A stretch of 64,000 nt of DNA, from the NCBI GenBank assembly GCA_017380575.1, contig JAFODS010000028.1, positions 1 to 64,000 of the forward strand, in the 5' to 3' direction. Shown here piece by piece: positions 7,274 through 16,996 of this stretch. Numbering within the stretch: position 1 is the first letter of the stretch; each line of letters begins with the position of its first letter. The notes under the pieces were generated by a model that saw only the letters and a list, made by a program, of their open reading frames with translations, was not told where the DNA came from and searched no databases. Source of the stretch: Clostridia bacterium (lineage in GTDB: Bacteria; Bacillota; Clostridia; Oscillospirales; Acutalibacteraceae). The translations under genes were made by a program, and so were the position numbers.

Positions 7274-9664
7274 TCAGGTAGTCAGTTTGGCGTAGTTTGC
7301 CATAAGCTTCTTTGTGCCTGATTTATCAAATGCGATTTCAAGCAATGTATCATTACCCACCGCCTGTGCAGAAAGAACAACACCTGTTCCGAAAACCTTA
7401 TGTTTAACCGTATCGCCAACCTTGAACGAGGCTGATGATGCAGGTGCGGACTGTGCAGGCTTTGAGAAAGAAGACTGACCCGAGAAACCGCGTTTGATTG
7501 GTCTTCCGCTTGTGAAATCTTCACCGAAATCTTTGTACGGTTCGCTTTCAGCACTTCTTTTGAACGAGCTGTACGACGTGACACCTGTTTTTTCTGTAAG
7601 ATCTGACGGGATTTCATTTATAAATCTCGACGGAGGATTATGCGATGTTGAACCGAAGATAAGCCTTGTTCTTGTGTTGGTAAGATAAAGCTTTTCTTTC
7701 GCTCTCGTAATACCGACATAAGCAAGTCTGCGTTCTTCTTCCATATCCTCGGGGTTGTAAATCGACTGTGAACCCGGGAAAACACCATCCTCCATGCCGA
7801 TAATGAAAACCTCAGGAAATTCAAGACCCTTTGCTGAATGCATTGTCATCATAACAACAGCATCAACATCCGCATTGTAGTTATCGATATCTGTCATAAG
7901 AGCAATTTCTTCAAGGAAGCCGTTAAGTGTCGGATCTTCAGACTCTTCCTCATAACGCATAAGGTTTGCCTTAAGCTCGTTAAGGTTTTCTTTTCTGTCC
8001 TGTGCAGTATCCTTATCCTCATTAAGTGAAATATAATAACCAGTCTTATTAAGCACGAGCTCAAGAAGCTGTGACGGTTTGAGTTCCTGTGCTTCTTCAG
8101 TAATCTCGTTAATCATCTGAGTGAAAGAATTAAGCTTCTGTGCAGCTCTGCTCAATGCAGGATAACTTGAAGCGTTTGAGATAACTTCATACATACTTAC
8201 ACCGAGACCTGCCGCAATTTCAGACGCATTGTTAAGAGTAGTATCGCCAATTCCCCTTTTAGGTTCGTTGATTATACGGCGAAGACGCACATTATCAGCC
8301 GGATTGTTGACAACTGTAAGATAAGCGAGTGCATCCTTGATTTCTTTTCGCTCGTAGAATCGAAGGCCGCCGATAATACGGTAAGGCACACCGGCACGGA
8401 CAAATGCATTTTCAATAAGGCTCGACTGTGCATTCATTCGGTAAAGAACAGCATGGTCGCCCATTTTTCTGCCGCCTGCAACGTTTTTCATAACCGTATC
8501 TGCAACAAAACGTGCTTCTTCTCTTTCGTCATAAGAAGTGTTAACAACAATTCTGTCGCCCATTCCGTTGTCTGTCCAAAGGTTTTTACCCTTTCTCTGC
8601 TGATTGTTTGCAATAACCGCATTTGCAGCATCAAGAATAGTCTGGGTTGAACGGTAGTTCTGTTCAAGTCTGATAACCTTAGCTTCGGGATATCGCTCTT
8701 CAAAGCTCAGGATATTCTCAATAGTAGCACCTCTGAACTTATAAATACTCTGGTCATCATCACCGACTACACAGATATTTCTGTATTTGTCGGCAAGAAG
8801 GCTTGTAAGCACATACTGTGCATGGTTGGTATCCTGATACTCGTCAACAAGGATGTATTTGAACTTATTCTGATAATAATTTCTTACTTCTTCGTTGTTT
8901 TCAAGGAGTTCAACCGTCTTAAAAATTATATCGTCAAAATCAAGGGCATCTGCAGTTTTAAGAAGCTTCTGATAGCATTCATAAGCCTTACCTATCGTCT
9001 TGAGTCTGACGTCTGAGCCTGCCTGTTCAATAAACTCCTGCGGTGTTATAAGCCTGTCCTTAGCCTTGCTGATTTCTTTGAGAATCATTTTATGCGAAAG
9101 CATTTTATCATTGATTTCAAGAAGACGCTGAACCTCTTTCATAACACGCTTTGAATCGTCAGTATCATAAATCGTGAAATGATTAGTATAGCCAAGCAAA
9201 TCACCGTAACGGCGTAAGATACGTGAACAAGCAGAGTGGAATGTACTTGCCCAGATATCGTTTGCAGCATCACCAAGAAGCCTTGCAAGACGCTCCTTAA
9301 GCTCATTTGCTGCCTTGTTTGTAAAGGTAATAGCAAGAATTTCCCACGGCTGAGGTGCATCGACAGTCAGAAGATCATACACATCAAAAAGATCAACCGT
9401 AGGGTCATTAAGATATTCTTTCATTATGGCAACGTCAGTCTGAGTCGGTTCGAAATCGCACTTATCAGAATTGTAGGCATTGCCGTACTTTATCATATTT
9501 GCAATTCGGTTAACAAGAACCGTAGTTTTTCCGCTGCCTGCACCTGCAAGAAGCAGCAAGGGGCCTCTTACTGTATAAATAGCCTCTTGCTGCTTGTCGT
9601 TCATTTTTGAAAAATCTTTTGCAATTATACGGCGGCGAAGTTCTAAAAATTCGTCTCTAAGCAT
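7274..9664 (-). CDS. pcrA: ATP-dependent DNA helicase PcrA/UvrD
   Basis: A superfamily 1A 3'-5' helicase that unwinds DNA during repair, rolling-circle replication and removal of stalled complexes. Motif order across 796 residues is textbook: Walker A LLAGAGSGKTT near residue 40, motif Ia ITFTNKAANELKERL, motif II LVDEYQDTNHAQY, motif III VGDDDQSIYKFRGA, motif IV LEQNYRST, motif V MTMHSAKGLEFPEVF and motif VI YVGITRAKEKLYLT. The C-terminal domain (GDTVKHKVFGTGVV) is the Tudor-like RNA-polymerase-binding tail typical of PcrA. It begins 13 bases after pfkA. AAAGGA precedes the ATG. Confidence 0.96.
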   Translation of the reverse strand: MLRDEFLELRRRIIAKDFSKMNDKQQEAIYTVRGPLLLLAGAGSGKTTVLVNRIANMIKYGNAYNSDKCDFEPTQTDVAIMKEYLNDPTVDLFDVYDLLTVDAPQPWEILAITFTNKAANELKERLARLLGDAANDIWASTFHSACSRILRRYGDLLGYTNHFTIYDTDDSKRVMKEVQRLLEINDKMLSHKMILKEISKAKDRLITPQEFIEQAGSDVRLKTIGKAYECYQKLLKTADALDFDDIIFKTVELLENNEEVRNYYQNKFKYILVDEYQDTNHAQYVLTSLLADKYRNICVVGDDDQSIYKFRGATIENILSFEERYPEAKVIRLEQNYRSTQTILDAANAVIANNQQRKGKNLWTDNGMGDRIVVNTSYDEREEARFVADTVMKNVAGGRKMGDHAVLYRMNAQSSLIENAFVRAGVPYRIIGGLRFYERKEIKDALAYLTVVNNPADNVRLRRIINEPKRGIGDTTLNNASEIAAGLGVSMYEVISNASSYPALSRAAQKLNSFTQMINEITEEAQELKPSQLLELVLNKTGYYISLNEDKDTAQDRKENLNELKANLMRYEEESEDPTLNGFLEEIALMTDIDNYNADVDAVVMMTMHSAKGLEFPEVFIIGMEDGVFPGSQSIYNPEDMEEERRLAYVGITRAKEKLYLTNTRTRLIFGSTSHNPPSRFINEIPSDLTEKTGVTSYSSFKRSAESEPYKDFGEDFTSGRPIKRGFSGQSSFSKPAQSAPASSASFKVGDTVKHKVFGTGVVLSAQAVGNDTLLEIAFDKSGTKKLMANYAKLTT

Positions 9665-9677
9665 AATTTATGTCCTT

Positions 9678-10655
9678 TTAGATTGAAATAACCTTAGCCA
9701 TCTCATAAAGATCCATATCAATGTGCTTCTTCATATTAAGAGCCTCAAAGATATCAAGATCAACAACCTGCTCCTTCTGCATAGCAACAACTCTGTTACC
9801 GATGCCGTCCATAAGGAGCTTAACTGCGTGATAACCCATACGGCTTGCATTTACACGGTCACGAACTGTCGGTGAACCACCACGCTGAACGTGTGCAAGT
9901 ACCATAGCTCTTGATTCAACGCCTGTTTCAGCTTCGATAGCCTTTGCAAGCTCATCAACAGAAATGATTCCGTCAGCAGGAATACCTTCAGCCACGATAA
10001 CAAGGAAGTGAGTCTTTCCTGTCTTCTGTGTACGGCGGATTCTGTCAAAAACGTCACGCTTGAGGTCAAACTCAACCTCAGGGATGAGGATAGCTGTTGC
10101 ACCGACTGCAATACCTGCATTAAGTGCAAGATAACCTGCACGTCTGCCCATTACTTCGATAACTGAGCAACGGTCGTGAGAAGCTGATGTATCACGGATA
10201 CGGTCAACCATTTCCATAATTGTGTTCATACATGTGTCGTAGCCGATTGTATAGTCGCAGCAAGCGATATCGTTATCGATTGTGCCCGGAACACCTACGC
10301 AGGGAATGCCTCTCTCAGAAAGGTCACGTGCACCTCTGAATGAACCGTCACCGCCGATAACAACGATACCCTCGATACCGTATGCATTACACATTTCGAT
10401 AGCCTTGTTCATACCCTCTTCAGTTGCAAACTCCTTGCTTCTTGCTGAACGAAGGAATGTACCACCCTTATGGATAATGTCACATACTGAACGGATTTCC
10501 ATAGGCTTGAGGTCACCCTCCATAAGGCCCTGGAAACCGCGGTTGATTGCATAAACCTTAATATTATTTTCACAAGCTGTACGAACTACTGCACGAACCG
10601 CAGCGTTCATACCCGGTGCGTCACCGCCACTTGTCAATACGCCGATAGTCTTCAT
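9678..10655 (-). CDS. pfkA: 6-phosphofructokinase, ATP-dependent
   Basis: This enzyme phosphorylates fructose-6-phosphate to fructose-1,6-bisphosphate, the committing step of glycolysis. The 325-residue protein has GVLTSGGDAPGMNAAVRAV at the N-terminus, the ATP-binding GGDGS at 101-105, PGTIDNDI with the catalytic Asp at about 127, and MGRRAGYLAL. This is the bacterial allosteric type. I start it at 10655, where AGGAGG precedes the ATG. The frame extends 18 codons further upstream, but that part overlaps the promoter. It has its own consensus promoter downstream of dnaE and probably cotranscribes pcrA. Confidence 0.96.
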   Translation of the reverse strand: MKTIGVLTSGGDAPGMNAAVRAVVRTACENNIKVYAINRGFQGLMEGDLKPMEIRSVCDIIHKGGTFLRSARSKEFATEEGMNKAIEMCNAYGIEGIVVIGGDGSFRGARDLSERGIPCVGVPGTIDNDIACCDYTIGYDTCMNTIMEMVDRIRDTSASHDRCSVIEVMGRRAGYLALNAGIAVGATAILIPEVEFDLKRDVFDRIRRTQKTGKTHFLVIVAEGIPADGIISVDELAKAIEAETGVESRAMVLAHVQRGGSPTVRDRVNASRMGYHAVKLLMDGIGNRVVAMQKEQVVDLDIFEALNMKKHIDMDLYEMAKVISI

Positions 10656-10700
10656 TTCAAACTTCCTCCTAATAGTTAAATTAATAACATAACATTCCGT

Positions 10701-10729
10701 ATAATACACCAGAATGAAAAAAATGTCAA
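10701..10729 (-). promoter_or_regulatory. Sigma-A promoter of pfkA
   Basis: Minus strand TTGACA (10724-10729), a 17-base spacer, then TATTAT (10701-10706), about 45 bases before the pfkA ATG. Confidence 0.8.
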
Positions 10730-10744
10730 TTAAAATAGTATTTT

Positions 10745-13700
10745 TTACCTCATCACAACATTTTCTTCGCCAAGAACCTTTTTAAGCTCATCAAGAAGCG
10801 GTTCATTTACGTCAACAAAACGTTCGAAAGGCATATTTCTGTATTCCTTCTTATCCGCAAAATAATAATAAAGCGGTGTTCTGCCCTCAAAGATTGCCAG
10901 GAGCTTTTCAGCCTGAAGCTGTTCGGGACAACCTTCCGATGGAAATCTTAAGAACAAACCGATTCTTTTCTTTTTAGCCGACTGCTCCTGAGTCGCTTCA
11001 GCGGGTTTTACAGGCTGAGCCTGTTCCTTCTGTGCATTTTCGGGAGTTGATATAAACTCACAGATAAGCTTCGGCGGTTCATCGTCACGCACATCAAGCC
11101 GACCCTTGATAACAACAACATTACCCTCGGCAATAAGCGGAGAATTCTGTATAAGAGTTTTCGGGAAAACAATCACTTCAATTGAACCTGTTATATCCTC
11201 AAGGTCAACGAACGCCATTGTTGTATCACTCTTGGTAACCTTTTTCTTGACATGGGTAATAATACCCATAGCCTTGACCCTTTCACCGTCTTTATAGGTT
11301 GCATTATCGCTGTCTGACGTGTTAAGCTCAGAAACCTTTGCACAGTGAAGTTTTGCCGCTACATCAGTATATTCGGACATCGGATGTCCTGAGAGATAAA
11401 GTCCCGTTGTTTCTTTTTCCATACTGAGAAGCTCATATAACGGGAACTCGTCGTAATACCTGAGCTCCGGCTCACCGTGATTGGAAAGGTCGCCGCCCAT
11501 ATCAAAAAGACCAAGCTGACCTTCAACATTACGCTTTTTCTTATTATCAAGCTCATCGATGATTTCATTCATTCCCATAAGCATCTGTCGGCGGTTTGCG
11601 CCGAGTCCGTCAAGAGCACCGCAACGGATAAGGCTTTCAACGGCACGTTTATTAAAGTCTGCACCGTGCATTCTTGAACAGAAATCATAGAACGATGTGA
11701 ATTTACCGAGTCTTCTTTCGGCAATTATATTTTTAATGAAGTTTCTGCCGAGATTCTTTATTGCAAGAAGACCGAAACGTATGTTACCGTCGCTGACAGT
11801 GAAACCTTCAAGACTTTCGTTAACGTGCGGCGGAAGCACCTTTATACCAAGATTATTGCATTCGTTGGTATATTCTGAAACCTTCGCAGAGTTATCAAGT
11901 ACACTTGAAAGAAGTGCCGCCATAAACTCGCACGGATAGTGGCATTTGAGATATGCTGTCTGATACGAAACATAGGCATAAGCTGCCGCGTGGGATTTAT
12001 TGAAAGCATATGATGCAAACGATGACATATCGTCAAATATATCATTTGCAACTTCAGCAGGTATTCCCCTCTTTACACAGCCTTCACATTCTACGGTACC
12101 GTCTTCACGAATCATACCGTAAATGAAATTCTGCCTTTCCTTTTCCATTACATCGTGCTTTTTCTTTGACATTGCACGTCGCACGATATCAGCGCGACCG
12201 TAGGAATAGCCTGCAAGAGAACGGAAAATCTGCATTACCTGCTCCTGATAAACCATACAGCCGTTTGTAACTTCAAGGATATCTCGGAGCTTTTCTGTTT
12301 TATAAACCGTATCTTCAGGATGATGACGGTTGTTGATATATGTGTCAATTGAATCCATAGGACCGGGTCTGTAAAGCGAAATAACGGCAATAAGGTCTTC
12401 AATATTTACCGGCTTAAGACCGACAAGAACAGACTTCATACCTGCAGATTCAAACTGGAATACACCCTCCGTCTGCCCCTTTGACATCATTTTAAAAGTT
12501 TCTTCGTCAGACGTGCTTACTTTATAAATGTCAAAGTCTTTATTCTTAAGACGGATCATCTTCTCAGCATCGCTGATAACAGTTAATGTACGAAGTCCGA
12601 GGAAGTCCATTTTAAGAAGTCCGAGTTCTTCGAGTGTTGTCATCGTGTACTGAGTTACGGGCGAATTATCGTTAAGTGCCAAAGGAACATAGCTCGCAAC
12701 AGGATCACGTGTAATAACAACACCTGCCGCGTGAGTTGAAGAATGACGTGGCATACCCTCAACCTTCATTGACGTATCAATAAGCTCCTTTATCTGATCG
12801 TCAGATTCGTAAAGTTCTTTGAATTCAGGTGATTTTTTAAGAGCCTTCTGAATTGTTATATTAAGCTCTCTGGGCACCTGCTTTGAAACATTATCAACAA
12901 CGTTATACGGAATACCCATTGCACGTCCGACGTCACGGATTGCCGCCCTTGCAGCAAGTGTTCCGAACGTGACAATCTGTGCAACGTGGTCTGCACCGTA
13001 TTTATTGATAACGTAATCGATTACTTCTTCTCGTCTTTCATAACAGAAGTCAACGTCGAAGTCAGGCATACTGACTCGTTCCGGGTTAAGAAAACGTTCA
13101 AAAAGAAGACTGTATTTCATCGGGTCAATTCCCGTAATACCGATGCAGTAAGCCGCAAGACTACCTGCACCCGAGCCTCTGCCGGGACCTACGGGAATAC
13201 CCTTATTTTTTGCATATCTGATAAAATCGTGAACTATGAGGAAATAATCAACATAACCCATTTTATTGATTACATCAAGTTCATAATCAAGTCTTTCGTA
13301 ATACTCCTGAGGAGGATTTTCTCCGTAATTGCGGATCATACCCTCATAGCACTGTTCCTTGAACCATTCAAAATGGTCTTTTCCGTCAGGTACTTCGAAG
13401 TGCGGTAATTTAGTGTTGCCGAATTCAAAGTCAAAATTACACATATCTGCAATTTTCTGTGTATTTTCTATTGCCTGCGGAACGTGAGAAAACAGCTCTG
13501 TCATTTCTTCTTCAGACTTTAAATAAAACTCATCCGTCTGAAATTCAAGGGAGTTTTCCTGTCCTATAGTGGTATTAGTTGCAACACATATGAGCACCTG
13601 CTGAGTTTTACTGTCCTCACGGTTAACGTAATGTGTATCATTGGTCGCAACAAGAGGAATGCCTGTTTCATTTGAAAGCTTGATGAGAAGCGGCTCAATC

Positions 13701-14254
13701 TGTTTCTGCTCGCTGATTCCGTGATTCTGCATTTCAAGATAGAAATTACCTTCACCGAAAACCGAGTTATACCAAAGTGCAGTTTCCTTTGCTTTTTCAT
13801 AATTTCCGGCAGTTAATGCCCTCGGTATTTCACCTGCAAGACAGGCCGAAAGTGCTATAAGACCCTCGCTGTGCTTTTCAAGAAGCTCTTTGTCTATTCT
13901 AGGCTTAGTATAAAAGCCTTCTGTCCAAGCCTTTGAAACCATTGCAATAAGATTCTGATAACCTGTTGCATTCTTGCAAAGAAGAACAAGGTGGTATCTT
14001 TCGCTGTCAAGCGCGTGAATCTTATCAAATCTTGTTCTTGATGCAACGTAGCATTCACAACCTATAATAGGCTTGATTCCCTTGGCTTTGGCTTTTTTAT
14101 AAAAATCCACAGCGCCGTACATAACGCCGTGGTCCGTAATCGCTATTGATGTCTGACCGAGTTCTATTGCCCTGTCAAGAACATTATCAAGGCGGCACGC
14201 ACCGTCAAGCAAACTGTATTCGGTATGAAGATGTAAATGAGTAAAGCCGGACAT
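10745..14254 (-). CDS. dnaE: DNA polymerase III alpha subunit
   Basis: A C-family replicative polymerase. The 1169-residue protein opens with a PHP domain (FTHLHLHTEYSLLDGACRL, ITDHGVMYG). Next comes the catalytic palm, with GPGRGSGAGSLAAYCIGITG and the metal-binding PDFDVDFCYERREEVIDYV. The fingers carry QEQVMQIFRSLAGYSYGRAD, and an OB fold lies at about residues 990-1070 (GIITHVKKKVTKSDTTMAFV). There is no exonuclease insertion, so it is DnaE and not PolC. It lies 23 bases after whiA in the same block. In Bacillota it usually works together with PolC, which is not in this window. Confidence 0.96.
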   Translation of the reverse strand: MSGFTHLHLHTEYSLLDGACRLDNVLDRAIELGQTSIAITDHGVMYGAVDFYKKAKAKGIKPIIGCECYVASRTRFDKIHALDSERYHLVLLCKNATGYQNLIAMVSKAWTEGFYTKPRIDKELLEKHSEGLIALSACLAGEIPRALTAGNYEKAKETALWYNSVFGEGNFYLEMQNHGISEQKQIEPLLIKLSNETGIPLVATNDTHYVNREDSKTQQVLICVATNTTIGQENSLEFQTDEFYLKSEEEMTELFSHVPQAIENTQKIADMCNFDFEFGNTKLPHFEVPDGKDHFEWFKEQCYEGMIRNYGENPPQEYYERLDYELDVINKMGYVDYFLIVHDFIRYAKNKGIPVGPGRGSGAGSLAAYCIGITGIDPMKYSLLFERFLNPERVSMPDFDVDFCYERREEVIDYVINKYGADHVAQIVTFGTLAARAAIRDVGRAMGIPYNVVDNVSKQVPRELNITIQKALKKSPEFKELYESDDQIKELIDTSMKVEGMPRHSSTHAAGVVITRDPVASYVPLALNDNSPVTQYTMTTLEELGLLKMDFLGLRTLTVISDAEKMIRLKNKDFDIYKVSTSDEETFKMMSKGQTEGVFQFESAGMKSVLVGLKPVNIEDLIAVISLYRPGPMDSIDTYINNRHHPEDTVYKTEKLRDILEVTNGCMVYQEQVMQIFRSLAGYSYGRADIVRRAMSKKKHDVMEKERQNFIYGMIREDGTVECEGCVKRGIPAEVANDIFDDMSSFASYAFNKSHAAAYAYVSYQTAYLKCHYPCEFMAALLSSVLDNSAKVSEYTNECNNLGIKVLPPHVNESLEGFTVSDGNIRFGLLAIKNLGRNFIKNIIAERRLGKFTSFYDFCSRMHGADFNKRAVESLIRCGALDGLGANRRQMLMGMNEIIDELDNKKKRNVEGQLGLFDMGGDLSNHGEPELRYYDEFPLYELLSMEKETTGLYLSGHPMSEYTDVAAKLHCAKVSELNTSDSDNATYKDGERVKAMGIITHVKKKVTKSDTTMAFVDLEDITGSIEVIVFPKTLIQNSPLIAEGNVVVIKGRLDVRDDEPPKLICEFISTPENAQKEQAQPVKPAEATQEQSAKKKRIGLFLRFPSEGCPEQLQAEKLLAIFEGRTPLYYYFADKKEYRNMPFERFVDVNEPLLDELKKVLGEENVVMR

Positions 14255-14277
14255 TGTACTGCCTCCTTTTCTTCGTT

Positions 14278-15171
14278 TTATCTGTATTTTTCTGCAATGC
14301 TTATAAGCTTTGCAAGTCGGTGGTTGACACCTGACCTTGAAATCGGAACGCTAAGTGACGCTCCCAACTCTTTGAGTGACATATCAGGGTTTTCTTTTCT
14401 TAAAAGTGCGAGCTCTTTAAGCTCATCAGTAAGAGAATCAAGTCCCTGTTTTTTTTCAATTATTTCAATCGCTTCAACCTGTGCAAGTCCCGCTTCAATC
14501 GCACGGCTCATATTTGCAGATTCAAAGTTCATTTTTCTGTTAATTTTATTGCGGACATCCTTCTGTACCTTGATACCCATAAGCTGAAGGCTTGAATTCG
14601 GTGCGCCCATCATAGTAAGAAGGTCCTCGATATCCTCACTGCCTTTGATATATATAACGTGAGAATATTTTCTTAATATGTATTTCGCACTGAGTCCTGA
14701 ATCGGTAAGTATCTTAAGAAGATCACCGCTGAGCTTATTGTGCTGAACAACAAATTCAAGATGATATCCTTTATTAGGATCTGAAAGCGAACCGCAGGAC
14801 TGAAACACACCGCACAAAAAAGCAAAATAACAATCATCGTCCTCAAAATTACCGTGATTGATTCTCAGCGAAATTTCATTTGCCGAATGGTCAAAAAATT
14901 CAAGAATTCTTTTTCTGTCATCTGACATCTGGATTTTCAGCACCCATTTACCGCTTTTCAGATTAGAAATAACGGGACTGACTCCCGTAAGCTCGTTAAT
15001 AACCGCAGAAAAAGACTCAATTACACATTCATAATCTGAAGCACAGGAAACAGAACGCACACCAAAGCTTTTGCCGAACAGCAAAAAACCGTAAGCATAT
15101 GCACGTTTCTGAGCCACAGAAAAACGTTCAATTACGGATAATTCAGTTTTTACATCTGCGGTAAATGACAT
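14278..15171 (-). CDS. whiA: WhiA-family DNA-binding protein
   Basis: WhiA links cell division and chromosome events to growth; in Bacillota it binds DNA but its mechanism is unsettled. The 297-residue product shows the LAGLIDADG-endonuclease-like N-terminal and central domains (CGVFQSCGSLSDPNKGYHLEF). The C-terminal helix-turn-helix includes MSLKELGASLSVPISRSGVN followed by HRLAKL. Order and spacing with rapZ upstream and dnaE downstream support the call. The usual yvcK gene between rapZ and whiA is absent; rapZ ends only 11 bases before the whiA start. Confidence 0.95.
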   Translation of the reverse strand: MSFTADVKTELSVIERFSVAQKRAYAYGFLLFGKSFGVRSVSCASDYECVIESFSAVINELTGVSPVISNLKSGKWVLKIQMSDDRKRILEFFDHSANEISLRINHGNFEDDDCYFAFLCGVFQSCGSLSDPNKGYHLEFVVQHNKLSGDLLKILTDSGLSAKYILRKYSHVIYIKGSEDIEDLLTMMGAPNSSLQLMGIKVQKDVRNKINRKMNFESANMSRAIEAGLAQVEAIEIIEKKQGLDSLTDELKELALLRKENPDMSLKELGASLSVPISRSGVNHRLAKLISIAEKYR

Positions 15172-15182
15172 AATCTCACCTG

Positions 15183-16043
15183 TTATTTTTCGATATCTCT
15201 GTGTTTTATTGAAACTGAATAACCAAGACCTGCGATGCCGTCTTTAATCTGCTCCGCAAAGCACACGGAACGGTGTCTTCCGCCCGTACAGCCAATTGCA
15301 ATTATCAGCTGGCTCTTACCCTCCTGCACATAAAGAGGAACAGAGTACTGCACAAGGTCGTTGATTTTTTTCAGCAATATTTTTGACTGTTCAAATTTCA
15401 TTACGAAATCACAAACATCTTTTTCAAGTCCTGTATGATATTTAAGTTCGGGAATATAAAAAGGATTCGGCAGACAGCGTACATCAAACACAAGGTCCGC
15501 ATCCGTAGGAATTCCGTATTTAAATCCGAAAGACATACAGGAAATTTTAATTGCAGACTCAGGACTTTCAAGGAAAAGGTCAATAACTCTCTGCTTACAC
15601 TCCGAAACAGTTGACTTCGACGTATCGATAGTATAATCAGCAATCGCACGGATATCGCGAAGGATCTCACGCTCATAAGAAAGACAGGCAGAAAGCGAGC
15701 CTTCGCACTTTTCAAGCAAGGGGTGTTTTCTTCTTGTCTGATTATAACGGCTGATAATAACATCATCCGCCGCATCAATAAATAGAATCTTATATTCATA
15801 ATTCATTTTTTCAAGAGCCTCAAACGTCTTCTTGAAATCCTGAAGATAGTTTTCACCGACACGGATATCCGTAACCGTTGCGACTTTCTGATTCGTTTCG
15901 TGTGAGGTGTGAATAAACTGCGCAATCGTGGGAATAAGCGCAGGCGGCATATTATCTGCACAAAAATAGCCTAAATCCTCAAGTGCATCGGTAACGGCAG
16001 ATTTTCCTGAACCTGACATTCCCGTTACTATCAAGAGTTCCAT
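15183..16043 (-). CDS. rapZ: RapZ / YvcJ nucleotide-binding protein
   Basis: A P-loop protein that hydrolyses nucleotides. In Gammaproteobacteria RapZ controls glucosamine-6-phosphate synthase through a small RNA; in Bacillota its job is less clear. The 286-residue protein has Walker A GMSGSGKS at residues 8-15, a second conserved FGFKYGIPTDADLVFDVR, and the C-terminal IGCTGGRHRSVCFAEQ expected of the family. It lies between murB and whiA, 24 and 11 bases away respectively, in one operon. Confidence 0.95.
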   Translation of the reverse strand: MELLIVTGMSGSGKSAVTDALEDLGYFCADNMPPALIPTIAQFIHTSHETNQKVATVTDIRVGENYLQDFKKTFEALEKMNYEYKILFIDAADDVIISRYNQTRRKHPLLEKCEGSLSACLSYEREILRDIRAIADYTIDTSKSTVSECKQRVIDLFLESPESAIKISCMSFGFKYGIPTDADLVFDVRCLPNPFYIPELKYHTGLEKDVCDFVMKFEQSKILLKKINDLVQYSVPLYVQEGKSQLIIAIGCTGGRHRSVCFAEQIKDGIAGLGYSVSIKHRDIEK

Positions 16044-16067
16044 TTTTACCTCTCCTTATGACTAAAG

Positions 16068-16979
16068 TCAAATTTCTTCTATAAGTCTGACCTCGGGTTC
16101 AATAACAACACCCTTCTTTTCGAAGACTGTTTTCTGAACAAGTTCGATAAGCTTCATAACATCGTCTGAAGTTGCACCGCCTTTGTTGATAACAAAACCG
16201 GCATGCTTTTCGCTGACCTGAGCACCGCCGACAGATGCACCTTTGAGTCCGCACTCATCAATAAGAGCTGCGGCAAAATAGCCGACAGGTCTTTTGAAGG
16301 TACTTCCTGCACTCGGATACTCAAGCGGTTGCTTATCCTTCCTTCGCTGTAAAAGCTCCTGCATTTTAGCCTTAATCGCAGTCTTATCGCCCTTTTCAAG
16401 CTTCAGAACAAGCTTTGTAATGATAAATCCGTTGTGTTCATATGCACTTGTTCGGTACGAAAGTCCGAGTTCATCACCGCTGAGCTGACCGAAATTTCCG
16501 TCCGTATCAATATGAGTGCACGAAACAAGCACGTCCTTCATTTCACCGTCATAGGCACCTGCATTCATATAAGCAGCACCGCCTGCACTGCCGGGAATGC
16601 CGAATGCAAATTCAAGCCCTGTAAGCTCTTTTTCAAGTGCAAAGTTACAAACTTTTGAAAGTGTAACTCCTGCGTCGCATTCAATAATACCGTCACCGAG
16701 ATAACGCACCTCAGCACTACTGCGACACATATTTATAACAACAGTATTAAGTCCTTTATCAGAAATAAGCATATTACTGCCGTTGCCGATAATCATAGGC
16801 TTAATACCTTCGGCTTTGCAGACTTTAATAACCTCCGCGAGGCTTTCGTCTGATGAAGGAGTTATCATAAGACGTGCCTTTCCGCCGATTTTAAACGTCG
16901 TATAATCACACATCGGAACATCCCACTCAGCTTCACAGCCGAGGGATGTTGCCAATTCATATACTCTATCGAAATTCAT
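16068..16979 (-). CDS. murB: UDP-N-acetylenolpyruvoylglucosamine reductase
   Basis: This FAD enzyme reduces UDP-N-acetylglucosamine enolpyruvate to UDP-N-acetylmuramic acid in peptidoglycan precursor synthesis. The 303-residue protein has the FAD-binding segment IIGNGSNMLISDKGL, the GIPGSAGGAAYMNAGAY flavin loop, and the substrate loop PSAGSTFKRP with the proton-donating Ser. The short C-terminal domain has AGFVINKGGAT. This layout matches the type II MurB of Bacillota. It sits between glucokinase and rapZ with gaps of fewer than 25 bases, so it shares their transcript. Confidence 0.95.
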   Translation of the reverse strand: MNFDRVYELATSLGCEAEWDVPMCDYTTFKIGGKARLMITPSSDESLAEVIKVCKAEGIKPMIIGNGSNMLISDKGLNTVVINMCRSSAEVRYLGDGIIECDAGVTLSKVCNFALEKELTGLEFAFGIPGSAGGAAYMNAGAYDGEMKDVLVSCTHIDTDGNFGQLSGDELGLSYRTSAYEHNGFIITKLVLKLEKGDKTAIKAKMQELLQRRKDKQPLEYPSAGSTFKRPVGYFAAALIDECGLKGASVGGAQVSEKHAGFVINKGGATSDDVMKLIELVQKTVFEKKGVVIEPEVRLIEEI

Positions 16980-16996
16980 AAAATGACCTCGTTATA

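Noticed and set aside
10656..10709. Upstream start of pfkA at 10709
   Set aside because: The extension overlaps the promoter, and PfkA proteins start with MKTIGVLTSGG, preceded here by AGGAGG.
12986..13408. 140-codon plus-strand frame inside dnaE
   Set aside because: It is antisense to the polymerase active site, with no ribosome site and no family features.
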